Source of the DNA: Gemmatimonadota bacterium
GTDB taxonomy: Bacteria; Gemmatimonadota; Gemmatimonadetes; Gemmatimonadales; GWC2-71-9
Assembly: GCA_016713785.1 (NCBI GenBank)
Contig: JADJOM010000001.1
Span: 806,001-870,000, forward strand
Direction of reading: 5' to 3'
Length of the DNA stretch: 64,000 nucleotides
Below are positions 39,093 through 47,054 of this stretch, piece after piece. Made by a program: the position numbers and the translations under genes. The notes beneath the pieces are model-generated. The model searched no databases and was not told the origin of the DNA. It saw only the letters and a list, made by a program, of their open reading frames with translations. How positions within the stretch are numbered: position 1 is the stretch's first letter; each line of letters starts with the position of its first letter.

Positions 39093-39736
39093 ACGACCCA
39101 ATCCCTGATCGAGGCCAGCCCGGCGCGCAGCTTGTCGAAGGCAAGCCGCAGCCGGGTCTTCACGGTACCGAGCGGAACGCCGAGGCGTCCCGCGATCTCC
39201 GAATGGGTGAGCCCTTCGAAGTAGGCCAGCTGGACCGCCTCGCGCTGCTCCGGCGGCAGGGCCGCCAGCGCGTGGTGGACGGCGGTGTGCACGTGCCAGC
39301 CCGGGGCCGCGGATTCGTCCGGCTCCGTCGCGGCCACGCTCCCCGTACCCAGGGCGCCGTGCGCCTCCAGCCGCCGGACCTTCTCCACCTGGCGTCGTCG
39401 CGCGCGCAAGCGATCGACGGCGCGATTGCGCGTGATGCGCAGCAGCCACGGCACCAGCCGCCCGCTCGCGGCATCGAACAGGTCGATCCGGCGCCACGCG
39501 ATGGTGAACGTCTCCTGCACGACCTCCTCCGCCTCGTCCCGGTCGGTGAGCATCGCCTCGGATACGGCCAGCAACCAGGGCGTGACCAGATCGACCAGCT
39601 CCACCAGGGCCCGTTCGTCACGGGCCCGGAGGCCGGCGAGCAGGCCACGCTCCCGCTCCGCGGCCAGCAGGCGCGGACCGGAAGACTCATCCCGTGGGGA
39701 CGACCGTCGGAAATCGGGCACGGCCAAGAATGGCAC
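39089..39736 (-). CDS. ECF sigma factor, SigK-like
   Basis: 215 residues. Region 2 is RDERALVELVDLVTPWLLAVSEAMLTDRDEAEEVVQETFTIAWRR with the typical D-x-E-E/D-x-V-Q-E-x-F motif and the RNRAVDRLRARRR end. Region 4 is LPPEQREAVQLAYFEGLTHSEIAGRLGVPLGTVKTRLR. The start is GTG at 39736; nearby downstream GTGs are possible because the first 25 residues are poorly conserved. It is cotranscribed with its anti-sigma gene. No target promoter can be assigned from this window. Confidence 0.9.
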   Translation of the reverse strand: MPFLAVPDFRRSSPRDESSGPRLLAAERERGLLAGLRARDERALVELVDLVTPWLLAVSEAMLTDRDEAEEVVQETFTIAWRRIDLFDAASGRLVPWLLRITRNRAVDRLRARRRQVEKVRRLEAHGALGTGSVAATEPDESAAPGWHVHTAVHHALAALPPEQREAVQLAYFEGLTHSEIAGRLGVPLGTVKTRLRLAFDKLRAGLASIRDWVV

Positions 39737-39787
39737 CCCGGCCGTCCCGGGCGCCAGAGCCGGAACGCAACGCGCCCCGCTGCAGGC

Positions 39788-39811
39788 GGGACGATCCCGG
39801 GGGATCGTCCC
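39788..39811. terminator. Perfect inverted repeat downstream of lipoprotein gene
   Basis: GGGACGATCCC (39788-39798) and GGGATCGTCCC (39801-39811) are perfect complements. It lies between the end of the minus-strand lipoprotein gene (39855) and the start of the minus-strand sigma gene (39736). It is a likely 3' end for the TonB-receptor unit or an operator for the sigma gene. Confidence 0.55.
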
Positions 39812-39854
39812 TGTCCCTGCAACGAGGCGCGCGGGCGGCCGGATCTCCCGGCGG

Positions 39855-40280
39855 CTACTGGATCAGGAACGCCAGCGAGAAGGTGTGCTCATCGGCCAGC
39901 GCGTCATGCCCGTATCCGATGGCGACGGTGCCCGTGTCGCCGGCGGTGGCGGTGACCGCGACCCCATGCCGGAAGTGGTGCGCGGCATCCATCGTGGCGG
40001 TGAGTCCCGCCGCGGGGGTGAAGGTGAGCAGGCTGAAGTGCTCGTCCTCCGCCACGTCGAGGTTCTCGTCGGACTGGTTGTAGAACGTCACCCGGACGCT
40101 GTCAGTGCCGCCGGTGGTCAGGCGGAGCGTGTCATCGGTGACGAGGGTCCCATTCACGGCGACCTCGAACCGGACCGGGGTGTGGTCCTCGGCGGCCGGC
40201 TCGTTGCTGTCGCTGCACGCCGCAAGGACGGCGCCGACGGCGAGGAGGGCTAGGCGGGGAAGGCGGTGGGGCATCGACAT
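39855..40280 (-). CDS. Lipoprotein with His-rich C-terminal domain, TonB-receptor operon
   Basis: 141 residues. The signal peptide carries the lipobox LAAC (cysteine 22). The mature part looks like a small beta-sandwich: VRFEVAVNGT, VRVTFYNQSDENLD, then histidines in DEHFSLLTFTP, DAAHHFRHGVAV and YGHDALADEHTF. A periplasmic metal-binding role is possible. I recognise no family. The gene begins 18 nt after the TonB-receptor gene on the same strand, so they probably share a transcript. A second ATG six bases in (40274) is an alternative start. Confidence 0.7.
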   Translation of the reverse strand: MSMPHRLPRLALLAVGAVLAACSDSNEPAAEDHTPVRFEVAVNGTLVTDDTLRLTTGGTDSVRVTFYNQSDENLDVAEDEHFSLLTFTPAAGLTATMDAAHHFRHGVAVTATAGDTGTVAIGYGHDALADEHTFSLAFLIQ

Positions 40281-40298
40281 GTCGGGATTCTCCAGTGA

Positions 40299-42356
40299 TC
40301 AGGATCCAGCGAGGGGAAGGCGCAGCGCGGCCCGGAGGGTCCGCGGCGCGCCGGGGTTGATGAAGCCGGACGCGCGGATCTCCGGGTACCGCGCGTTGAA
40401 CAGGTTCTGCAGGTCGAGGTCGAGCGTGCCGAGGCGGCGCAGCCGGAGCGACGCGCCGATGTCGGAGATGGCATACGGGCGGGTCCGTACCCCCGGCTCG
40501 CCGATCGGGGTGAAGGGCCCGGTCCACCGGAGCTGCGCCCGGCCCTCGACGGTCGCGGTGGCCTGCAGGGTGAGCTCCGCGCGGCCGTGGTAGCGGGCGA
40601 CGCCCGGCACCCTGGCGCCCGGGGTGAGCGGGACGTCATGGAAGCTGGGGCGCGGCGGCGCCACCAGGCTCCCGGGGGTGACCAGCGTCCTGGCGGATTC
40701 GCCGGTCGCGCCGGTGATCCTGGCATCGTTGAACGTGCCCTCCACCGCCAGCCGGACCCGCGGGGTGATGGCCACGCCGATGGCTCCCGAGATCCCGCGA
40801 CGCCGGCTGGTCCCGGCGTCGGAGAGCTGCAGGGAGACGGGATCGAGGATGCGCTCATTCCGCGCGTTGGTCTGGAACAGGGAGAGCTGCCCGGAGACGC
40901 GCTCGGCGGTCACCTGGAGCCCGAGCTCACCGGACCAGGCCGTGACCAGCGGCTGCTTGGGATCGGAGATCGTGCCGATGGCGCTGCGGAACCCGCGGCT
41001 GGCGGTGGCCACGGCGCTCCACGGCCCGCCGAGCAGCAGCCGGGCCCCCACCTTGGGGGAGACGGCTCCCTGCGTCCGGGAGTGGAACGGATCACCGGGA
41101 ATCGCCTGGTCGCGGACGCGCACGTGCAGCAGGTCGGCGCGCAGGCCCAGGTCGTACTGCAGCCGGCCGAACACGAATCCGCGCCACCGGGCATAGGCCC
41201 CGCCCTGCCGGAACCCGCCGTCGTTGAGCTGGCGGGTCTCGACCCGGTCCCGCCGCACGGTCCCGTAGAGCTGGTAGTCGTCCCAATCCGCGCGGCCGTC
41301 GAGGCCCAGCGCCAGGTCGCCCGCGCCCGCCGGGGCCCGCCAGCTGCCGGCGAAGCCCACCGCAGCGCGGCGGTCCCGTTCCTCCTGCTGCGCCACCACG
41401 CCATCCTCGGCGATGGACAGGAACACCGTGGACCGGACGCCCTGGGCCCAGCCCTGGAGGTCGAGCTGGGTGCCGTTGGCGAGCGGGTGGAGCAGGGTGC
41501 CCTGCAGCACCACCCGCCCGCCGGACCCGCCGTCGGTGCGGTCGGCGGCGCGGGTCAGGCGATGCGCGTTGTAGTCTGCCACCGACAGGAAACCGGGTGA
41601 GTCCCACCCCGCCCCGTAGGCGGCCAGGCCGCCCTCGAGCCGGGTGCGGCTCCCGAGCCGCCGCCAGCCGCGCAGCAGGACATTGCCGAGCCAGCTGGCG
41701 CTGTTGTCCCGCCAGCCCCCTTCCCGTCGGGCATCCACCGCCACCAGGCTCCCGCCGCTGGCCCCCCGCCGCCCGGTGCGGAACCACCCCGCGGCCTCCC
41801 CGGCGCTGGACCCGCCGATCGACGCCGCGCTGCCGGTGGCGTCGACCATCGTGTGCACCTCCACGGCTCCCGCAAAGGCGAAGTTCCCGTAGAGCGGACT
41901 CGCGCTGCCATGGATCACCCGGAGCCCGCCCACCGCCGCCGCCGAGAGGATGCTCCAGTCGGCGTAGCCTTCGACGTGTCCGTGCAGCGGCAGGTTCATG
42001 GGGACCCCGTCGAGGACGAGCAGCACGTCCGAGGAGTGGTCGGAGGTGAAGCCGCGTATCACCACGTCCGACGCCCAGCCCGGCCCCTGTCCCTGCTCGT
42101 GCACCTCGAGGCCGGCGGCGCGCCGCACCAGGTCATAGGCATTGGCCGCCTGTTGCTTCTGCACCACCGCGCCGGGCACCGACACCACCAGCTCGGGGGG
42201 CGGCACGGCACGGATCCGCTCCGTGGTCACCTCGAGCGTCTCGAGGACCACGGGCACGGTGTCCCGCGCCTGCCCGGCGAGCGGGGTGGCGGCGAGGACG
42301 AGGACGAGCAGCGCCCCGGCCCGGAGGACCGGCGCGCCAGGCACCAGCGGGGCCAT
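40299..42356 (-). CDS. TonB-dependent outer-membrane receptor
   Basis: 685 residues. The signal peptide ends PLAGQA. A plug domain follows (about 40-165: AYDLVRRAAGLEVHEQG, SDVVIRGFTSDHSSDVLLVLDGVP, VIHGSASPLYGNFAFAGAVEV), then a 22-strand barrel with the C-terminal LDLDLQNLFNARYPEIRASGFINPGAPRT segment typical of these receptors. It imports a ligand using TonB energy. The substrate is unknown, but the two flanking small exported proteins are rich in His (and Cys in one), which hints at a transition metal such as copper. It lies 81 nt after the His/Cys-rich gene. Confidence 0.9.
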   Translation of the reverse strand: MAPLVPGAPVLRAGALLVLVLAATPLAGQARDTVPVVLETLEVTTERIRAVPPPELVVSVPGAVVQKQQAANAYDLVRRAAGLEVHEQGQGPGWASDVVIRGFTSDHSSDVLLVLDGVPMNLPLHGHVEGYADWSILSAAAVGGLRVIHGSASPLYGNFAFAGAVEVHTMVDATGSAASIGGSSAGEAAGWFRTGRRGASGGSLVAVDARREGGWRDNSASWLGNVLLRGWRRLGSRTRLEGGLAAYGAGWDSPGFLSVADYNAHRLTRAADRTDGGSGGRVVLQGTLLHPLANGTQLDLQGWAQGVRSTVFLSIAEDGVVAQQEERDRRAAVGFAGSWRAPAGAGDLALGLDGRADWDDYQLYGTVRRDRVETRQLNDGGFRQGGAYARWRGFVFGRLQYDLGLRADLLHVRVRDQAIPGDPFHSRTQGAVSPKVGARLLLGGPWSAVATASRGFRSAIGTISDPKQPLVTAWSGELGLQVTAERVSGQLSLFQTNARNERILDPVSLQLSDAGTSRRRGISGAIGVAITPRVRLAVEGTFNDARITGATGESARTLVTPGSLVAPPRPSFHDVPLTPGARVPGVARYHGRAELTLQATATVEGRAQLRWTGPFTPIGEPGVRTRPYAISDIGASLRLRRLGTLDLDLQNLFNARYPEIRASGFINPGAPRTLRAALRLPLAGS

Positions 42357-42437
42357 GGCAAGCCTTGCGAATGTCAGGCGAGTGTCACGTTGCGCGCCGC
42401 GCCAGGATGGCGCGCGCGCACACGGACGGGAACGGGA

Positions 42438-42803
42438 TCAGGCGGGGGAGGGAGGGCCGACGGAGAAGGGAAGGAGCCGGGGCGCCACACGCGGCGGCGC
42501 GGCGAGGCGGGGGGCATACGCGGCGGCACGGGCGGGGATGATCGTCGTGAGCTGGACGGCCCGCGACGGCGCGCCGGCGAGGGCGGCACCATGGCACGCG
42601 CCGAGGCAGGTGCAGGGTCCCGGATGGTCGTTGGGCTGGGCCGGCGCGGGGCCATGGTGCGCGCCGTGGAGGCCGCTGGGCGCCGCGTGGTCGTGGGCCG
42701 GACAATTGTGCGCCCCACTGCCGTCGCTCAGCTGGAGCGCGAGCAGCAGCAGCACCTGCCAGCAGGCGAGGGCTCCGCGGAGGGGGCGCAGGGCAACCGT
42801 CAT
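42438..42803 (-). CDS. Small exported His/Cys-rich protein, possible metal binder
   Basis: 121 residues. An N-terminal hydrophobic segment (WQVLLLLALQLSDG) acts as signal or anchor. A cluster follows: HNCPAHDHAAPSGLHGAHH, then NDHPGPCTCLGACHG. It thus has four cysteines and about nine histidines within 45 residues, followed by an Ala/Pro-rich tail. This composition recalls DUF2946-like and other periplasmic copper-associated proteins, but I do not recognise the family. It is first in the TonB-receptor unit. TATCGT stands seven bases before the ATG, with a TTGCGC -35 at 17 bp, and no Shine-Dalgarno (leaderless). Confidence 0.65.
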   Translation of the reverse strand: MTVALRPLRGALACWQVLLLLALQLSDGSGAHNCPAHDHAAPSGLHGAHHGPAPAQPNDHPGPCTCLGACHGAALAGAPSRAVQLTTIIPARAAAYAPRLAAPPRVAPRLLPFSVGPPSPA

Positions 42804-42849
42804 GGCGCCAACGATAGGGACGGTCCGGCTTGCGCGCAAATGACCGGGG

Positions 42850-44031
42850 TCACCGCTGGACATCCCGGGCGTCGCGGCCCCCGCGCCCCTGCAGGCGCGC
42901 GGCCGCCTCGACGAGCAGGTCATCCGTCTTGCAGAAGACGAACCGGACCAGGCGCTGGCCGAGTTCCGGTCGGCTGAAGAAGGACGACCCCGGCACCGGG
43001 GCCACCCCGCGCTCCCGCGCCAGCCACTCGGCGAAGGCCGTGTCCGGAAGATCCGACAGCCCGGAGAAGTCGGCCAGGATGTAGTAGGCGCCCTCCGGCA
43101 GGGTGCACCGGAAGCCGGCCCGTGCCAGCGCGTCGCCCAGCAGGTCGCGGCGGCGGAGGTACCCGGCGGCCATGCCGTCGTAGTAGTCCGCGCCCAGCTG
43201 GTCGAGGGCGGTGGCGAAGGCCTCCTGCAGCGGCGCCGGGGCGCCGACGGTGAGGAAGTCGTGCACCTTGCGGATGGCATCGGTGGCGCCGGCCGGGGCC
43301 ACGATCGTGCCCAGGCGCCAGCCGGTGATGCTGAAGGTCTTGCTCGCGCCGCTGATCGTCACCGTCCGCTCGCGCATGCCCGGGAGCGTGGCGATCGGGA
43401 CGTGAGGCGCGCCGTAGCGGATGTGCTCGTAGATCTCGTCGGTGATGGCCCAGGCGTCGTGTCGCTGGCACAGCACCGCGATCCCCTCGAGCTCCTCGCG
43501 GGTGAGCACCCGGCCGCTCGGGTTGGCCGGTGTGTTGACGATGATTGCCCGGGTGCGCGGGCCGAACGCCCGGGCCAGGCGGTCGAGGTCGAGTGGCGCC
43601 CCGGGCAGGAGCGGCACGAACACCGGCGCGGCGTCGCAGAGGATGGTGTCGGGCCCGTAGTTCTCGTAGAACGGCTCGAAGACGATCACCTCGTCGCCCG
43701 GGTCGATCAGCGCCATCAGCGTGGCGATCATCGCCTCGGTGGCGCCGCAGGTCACGGTCACCTCGGCGTCGGGATCCACGGCCATCCCGTACCAGGCGTG
43801 GTACTTCCGCGCCACCGCCTCGCGGAGCCGCCGGGCGCCCCAGGTGATGGCGTACTGGTTGATATTGTCGTGGATGGCCCGCGCCGCGGCCTCCTTGAGG
43901 AGGTCGGGCGCGGGGAAGTTGGGGAAGCCCTGCGCCAGGTTGATCGCGCCGTGCTGGGCGGCCAGGCGCGACATCCCGCGAATCACCGACTCACGGAAGG
44001 CGTGGGTCCGTCGGGCGGGGGGAGGGGTCAT
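42850..44031 (-). CDS. PLP-dependent class I/II aminotransferase (YbdL/kynurenine aminotransferase-like)
   Basis: 393 residues. Fold-type I aminotransferase with NLAQGFPNFPAP near the start, QYAITWGARRLREAVA, the cofactor-binding NTPANPSGRV and DEIYEHIRYG, and the PLP lysine in SGASKTFSITGWRLG (consensus S-x-S-K-x-x-x-x-x-G-x-R-x-G). The C-terminal arginine is in RLVRFVFCK. The N-terminal pattern is that of the methionine/kynurenine/glutamine transaminase group, which would fit methionine salvage or aromatic metabolism. The substrate is not provable here. TAGATT lies six bases before the ATG (leaderless). Confidence 0.88.
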   Translation of the reverse strand: MTPPPARRTHAFRESVIRGMSRLAAQHGAINLAQGFPNFPAPDLLKEAAARAIHDNINQYAITWGARRLREAVARKYHAWYGMAVDPDAEVTVTCGATEAMIATLMALIDPGDEVIVFEPFYENYGPDTILCDAAPVFVPLLPGAPLDLDRLARAFGPRTRAIIVNTPANPSGRVLTREELEGIAVLCQRHDAWAITDEIYEHIRYGAPHVPIATLPGMRERTVTISGASKTFSITGWRLGTIVAPAGATDAIRKVHDFLTVGAPAPLQEAFATALDQLGADYYDGMAAGYLRRRDLLGDALARAGFRCTLPEGAYYILADFSGLSDLPDTAFAEWLARERGVAPVPGSSFFSRPELGQRLVRFVFCKTDDLLVEAAARLQGRGGRDARDVQR

Positions 44032-44084
44032 GCGGGCAATCTAGCGGTGGCCGGGACCCGCTCCCAGCGCCGGGCGCGCCTCCC

Positions 44085-45806
44085 TCAGGGCACCCGCGCC
44101 GTGGCGAGGACGACATCATCGATCCACATCGCCTGGGCCACCGTGGACCCGGTCCCGATGTAGGGCGCGATCACGAACTGGTTGAACTTCATCGTCGGGT
44201 GCTGCGCCGTGCGGAAGAGCACGTTCTGGTGGTCGATGAGCAGCTGCCCGTCGAACCAGTACTGGGCGATGCCGTCGGCCACGCCCTTCCCGCCCTGGAT
44301 CGTATTGAGCTGGAAGTACGCCTCGACCCGGTGCCAGTCACCCTTGTAGCCGGGACCGGGATTCGGGAGGAACGCCGGGGCAGCGGCCTTCCAGATCTTC
44401 TCGTTCCGCCACTGCGTCCCGGACTGGTAGCACGAGTCGGGATACCCGTCGGTCGAGCCATTGCAGCCGGACACCGCGCGGTTTTCCGTCACGCCGGTCA
44501 GGTTCACGTTGAGCTTGGTGACGTCGATGTTCAGCGCGTCCTGGATCGACAGGCGGGGGACCCCGCCATTCTGGTAGTTCTGCTCGATGTAGGTGGTGAG
44601 GTGGGTGGCCGACGGGCCCACGAAGGCGCCATCCTGGTCGGTGATGACGTGGAATTCGTGGGGGTGGTAGTTCACGCCGGACCCGATCCAGTTGGTGCTG
44701 TACTTGACCCAGTAGCTGACGTAGATCCGGTCCGTGGCCGTGAAGAGGTGGCGCACCGCCGCGCCCTTGGCCGGCGTGGTGCTCCCCGTGGCCCAGGCCA
44801 TCTGCAGCGCCCCCGCGCCGCCATGCTGGCCGGTCGCCACCACGGCCGGGTTGGTGTTGTCGTACCACCCGCGGCCCGAGACGCTGGCGTCGTCAAAGCC
44901 CTCGGTGAGCAGGACGGTGCCTCCGCCCGGCGTCGTGGTGTCGCGGATGCTCACCAGCGCGGTGTCCGCATGGCCCTGATACCCCGCCACCACCCGGAAC
45001 GACCCCGCCGTGGCCCCCGCCTGGTAACTCCCCCCCTGGCTCACGGTGCCACCGGTTGCCGTCCATGATGCGCCAACGGCTCCCGAGGAGCCGTCGCTGT
45101 AGCTGCCCGTCGCACTGAAGGCGGTGGTACTCCCCGGGTCGACCGTGACGGCGGCGGGCGTCACGGTGACTGCGGTCAGCGTGGGTGCCGGTGTCGTGGT
45201 GTCCCGAATGGTCACCAGGGCGGTGTCGGTGAAGCCCAGGTGCGAGGCGATGACCCGGAAGGCCCCGGCGGCGGCGCCCGCATGGTAGCTGCCCCCCTGC
45301 GTGACGGAGCCACCGGTCGCGTTCCAGGAAGCAACCACCGCGGCATTCGAGCCGTCGCTGAAACTGCCCACGGCGCTGAAGCCGGCCGTGGCCCCCGGGT
45401 CGAGGGTCAGGGACGCCGGCTGGACGCTGAGCCCAGCGAGGGAGGGGCCGCCCGCGCCCGCAATCGATACGACGGCCGTGTCCGCGTGCAGGAAGTCAGC
45501 GGTGACCACGATCACCATGAACGACCCGGCGGCCACCCCCGCGTGGTAGACGCCCGCGCCGGTGACGGTCCCTCCCGTCGAGGCCCAGCTCACCGGCACT
45601 GAGCCGGAACTGCCATCGGAATACTCCGCGACCGCGGCGAAGTCGAACGAATCCCCGGCGGCGAGCGCGACATTCGCCGGGGTGATCACCACCCGCTCGA
45701 GGACCGGCTCGGGATCCAGACCTCCACTCTTTTCCGGGGCGGCGCAGGCGGCAAGCAGGGCAATGGCAAGGGCGGCGTGAGAACGCAGAGCAGGCACGAA
45801 CGTCAC
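44085..45806 (-). CDS. Lipoprotein with three Ig-like (Big2-type) repeats and C-terminal lectin/lyase-like domain
   Basis: 573 residues. The signal peptide has lipobox LLAAC (cysteine 21). Three near-identical repeats of about 90 residues follow (about 37-120, 124-207, 212-295). Each has LDPGAT-like, FSDGS, SW-x-ATGG, GGSY-x-AGA and DTALV elements; the last two are joined by IRDTTTP linkers. The C-terminal 270 residues (GRGWYDNTNPAVVAT, YVSYWVKYSTNW, QYWFDGQLLIDHQNV, WIDDVVLATARV) resemble the jelly-roll of polysaccharide-binding/lyase proteins. A surface glycan role is inferred. The start is GTG 45806. GATACT about 20 nt upstream is a possible -10. Confidence 0.75.
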   Translation of the reverse strand: MTFVPALRSHAALAIALLAACAAPEKSGGLDPEPVLERVVITPANVALAAGDSFDFAAVAEYSDGSSGSVPVSWASTGGTVTGAGVYHAGVAAGSFMVIVVTADFLHADTAVVSIAGAGGPSLAGLSVQPASLTLDPGATAGFSAVGSFSDGSNAAVVASWNATGGSVTQGGSYHAGAAAGAFRVIASHLGFTDTALVTIRDTTTPAPTLTAVTVTPAAVTVDPGSTTAFSATGSYSDGSSGAVGASWTATGGTVSQGGSYQAGATAGSFRVVAGYQGHADTALVSIRDTTTPGGGTVLLTEGFDDASVSGRGWYDNTNPAVVATGQHGGAGALQMAWATGSTTPAKGAAVRHLFTATDRIYVSYWVKYSTNWIGSGVNYHPHEFHVITDQDGAFVGPSATHLTTYIEQNYQNGGVPRLSIQDALNIDVTKLNVNLTGVTENRAVSGCNGSTDGYPDSCYQSGTQWRNEKIWKAAAPAFLPNPGPGYKGDWHRVEAYFQLNTIQGGKGVADGIAQYWFDGQLLIDHQNVLFRTAQHPTMKFNQFVIAPYIGTGSTVAQAMWIDDVVLATARVP

Positions 45807-45962
45807 TCGTTATTGGGTTACCCCCAGTATCGGCATTCGGGGCCCCCGGCTCAACGACGCCGCTACCACTATAGAAGTGATCCTCGTCACTCCTGTCGCG
45901 CCCGCTGGACAATCGGCGGTGTCGCGCCAGATTCCCCTTCCCCGTCCACCATCGAAACGATC

Positions 45963-47030
45963 ATGGAATCGCGCTCGCTGACCTTCCTCAAGTCGCTGCT
46001 CGACTCGCCCGGCCCATCCTCCTACGAGACCCTCCCCGCCCGCGCGTGGCGGGCCCAGGCCGAGGGCTTCGCCACCGAGGTGCAGGCCGACGTGAGCGGC
46101 AACTCGTTCGCGACGCTCAATCCCGCCGCCTCGCCGCGGGTGATGCTCGCCGGCCATATCGACGAGATCGGGCTGATGGTGACCTACATCGACGAGGAAG
46201 GGTTCCTCAGCTTCGATACCATCGGCGGGTGGGACCACCAAGTCTTTGTGGGCCAGCGGGTGCAGCTGCTCACCCGGGGCGGCCTGGTCGCGGGGGTGAT
46301 CGGGAAGAAGGCCATCCACCTCATGGAGAAGGACGACCGCGAGAAAGTCTCCAAGGCCGACGACCTGTGGATCGACATCGGCGCCGCGAACCGGGCCGGC
46401 GCCGCCGCGCAGGTGCGGATCGGCGATCCCGGGGTGCTCGCCGCCAGCGTCCTCGAATTCCCGAACGGGCGGCTGGTCAGCCGCTCGCTCGACAACCGGG
46501 TGGGGGCCTTCGTGGTGCTGGAGGCGCTCCGGCTGCTCGCCGCCGACCGCCCCGTGGCGCGGGTCACGGCCGCCGCCACCACGCGCGAGGAGATCAGCTA
46601 CACCGGTGGCGGGGCCCGCACCGGCGCCGCGGCGCTCGCGGCCGACGTGGCCGTGGTGGTCGACGTCACCCACGCCACCGATTATCCGGGGGTCGAGAAG
46701 CGGAAGCACGGCGAGTACAAGCTGGGCAGCGGCCCCGCCCTCACCCGCGGCGCGGCGATCAACCCGGTGGTGTTCGATCTCCTCGTGGCCACGGCCGAGG
46801 CGGAAGGCATCCCGTACACCATCGAGGCCGCGCCACGGGACACCAGCACCGACGCCGACAACATCTTCACGGCGCTCAAGGGCGTGGCCACCGCGCTGGT
46901 GTCGGTGCCGCTGCGCTACATGCACAGCCCGAACGAGATGGTGGCGCTGGAGGACCTGGACCGGACGGCACGGCTGCTGGCGGGATTTGCGCGGCGGGTC
47001 ACGCCGGCGACGGATTTCGTGCCGCGGTAG
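45963..47030 (+). CDS. M42-family metallopeptidase (glutamyl aminopeptidase-type)
   Basis: 355 residues. Cytosolic di-metal aminopeptidase of the M42/TET group. Metal and catalytic motifs in order: AGHIDEIG (H65), SLDNRVGAF (bridging aspartate), TTREEISYTGG (catalytic Glu then metal Glu), VVVDVTHATDYPG (metal Asp), and the terminal RYMHSPNEM (metal His). TET peptidases degrade short peptides after the proteasome or Lon. The ATG at 45963 is the first Met before the conserved N-terminal helix. It is convergent with the HEAT-repeat gene. Confidence 0.9.
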   Translation: MESRSLTFLKSLLDSPGPSSYETLPARAWRAQAEGFATEVQADVSGNSFATLNPAASPRVMLAGHIDEIGLMVTYIDEEGFLSFDTIGGWDHQVFVGQRVQLLTRGGLVAGVIGKKAIHLMEKDDREKVSKADDLWIDIGAANRAGAAAQVRIGDPGVLAASVLEFPNGRLVSRSLDNRVGAFVVLEALRLLAADRPVARVTAAATTREEISYTGGGARTGAAALAADVAVVVDVTHATDYPGVEKRKHGEYKLGSGPALTRGAAINPVVFDLLVATAEAEGIPYTIEAAPRDTSTDADNIFTALKGVATALVSVPLRYMHSPNEMVALEDLDRTARLLAGFARRVTPATDFVPR

Positions 47031-47054
47031 GCGGCGCCGGGCTGCCGCGCCGGC

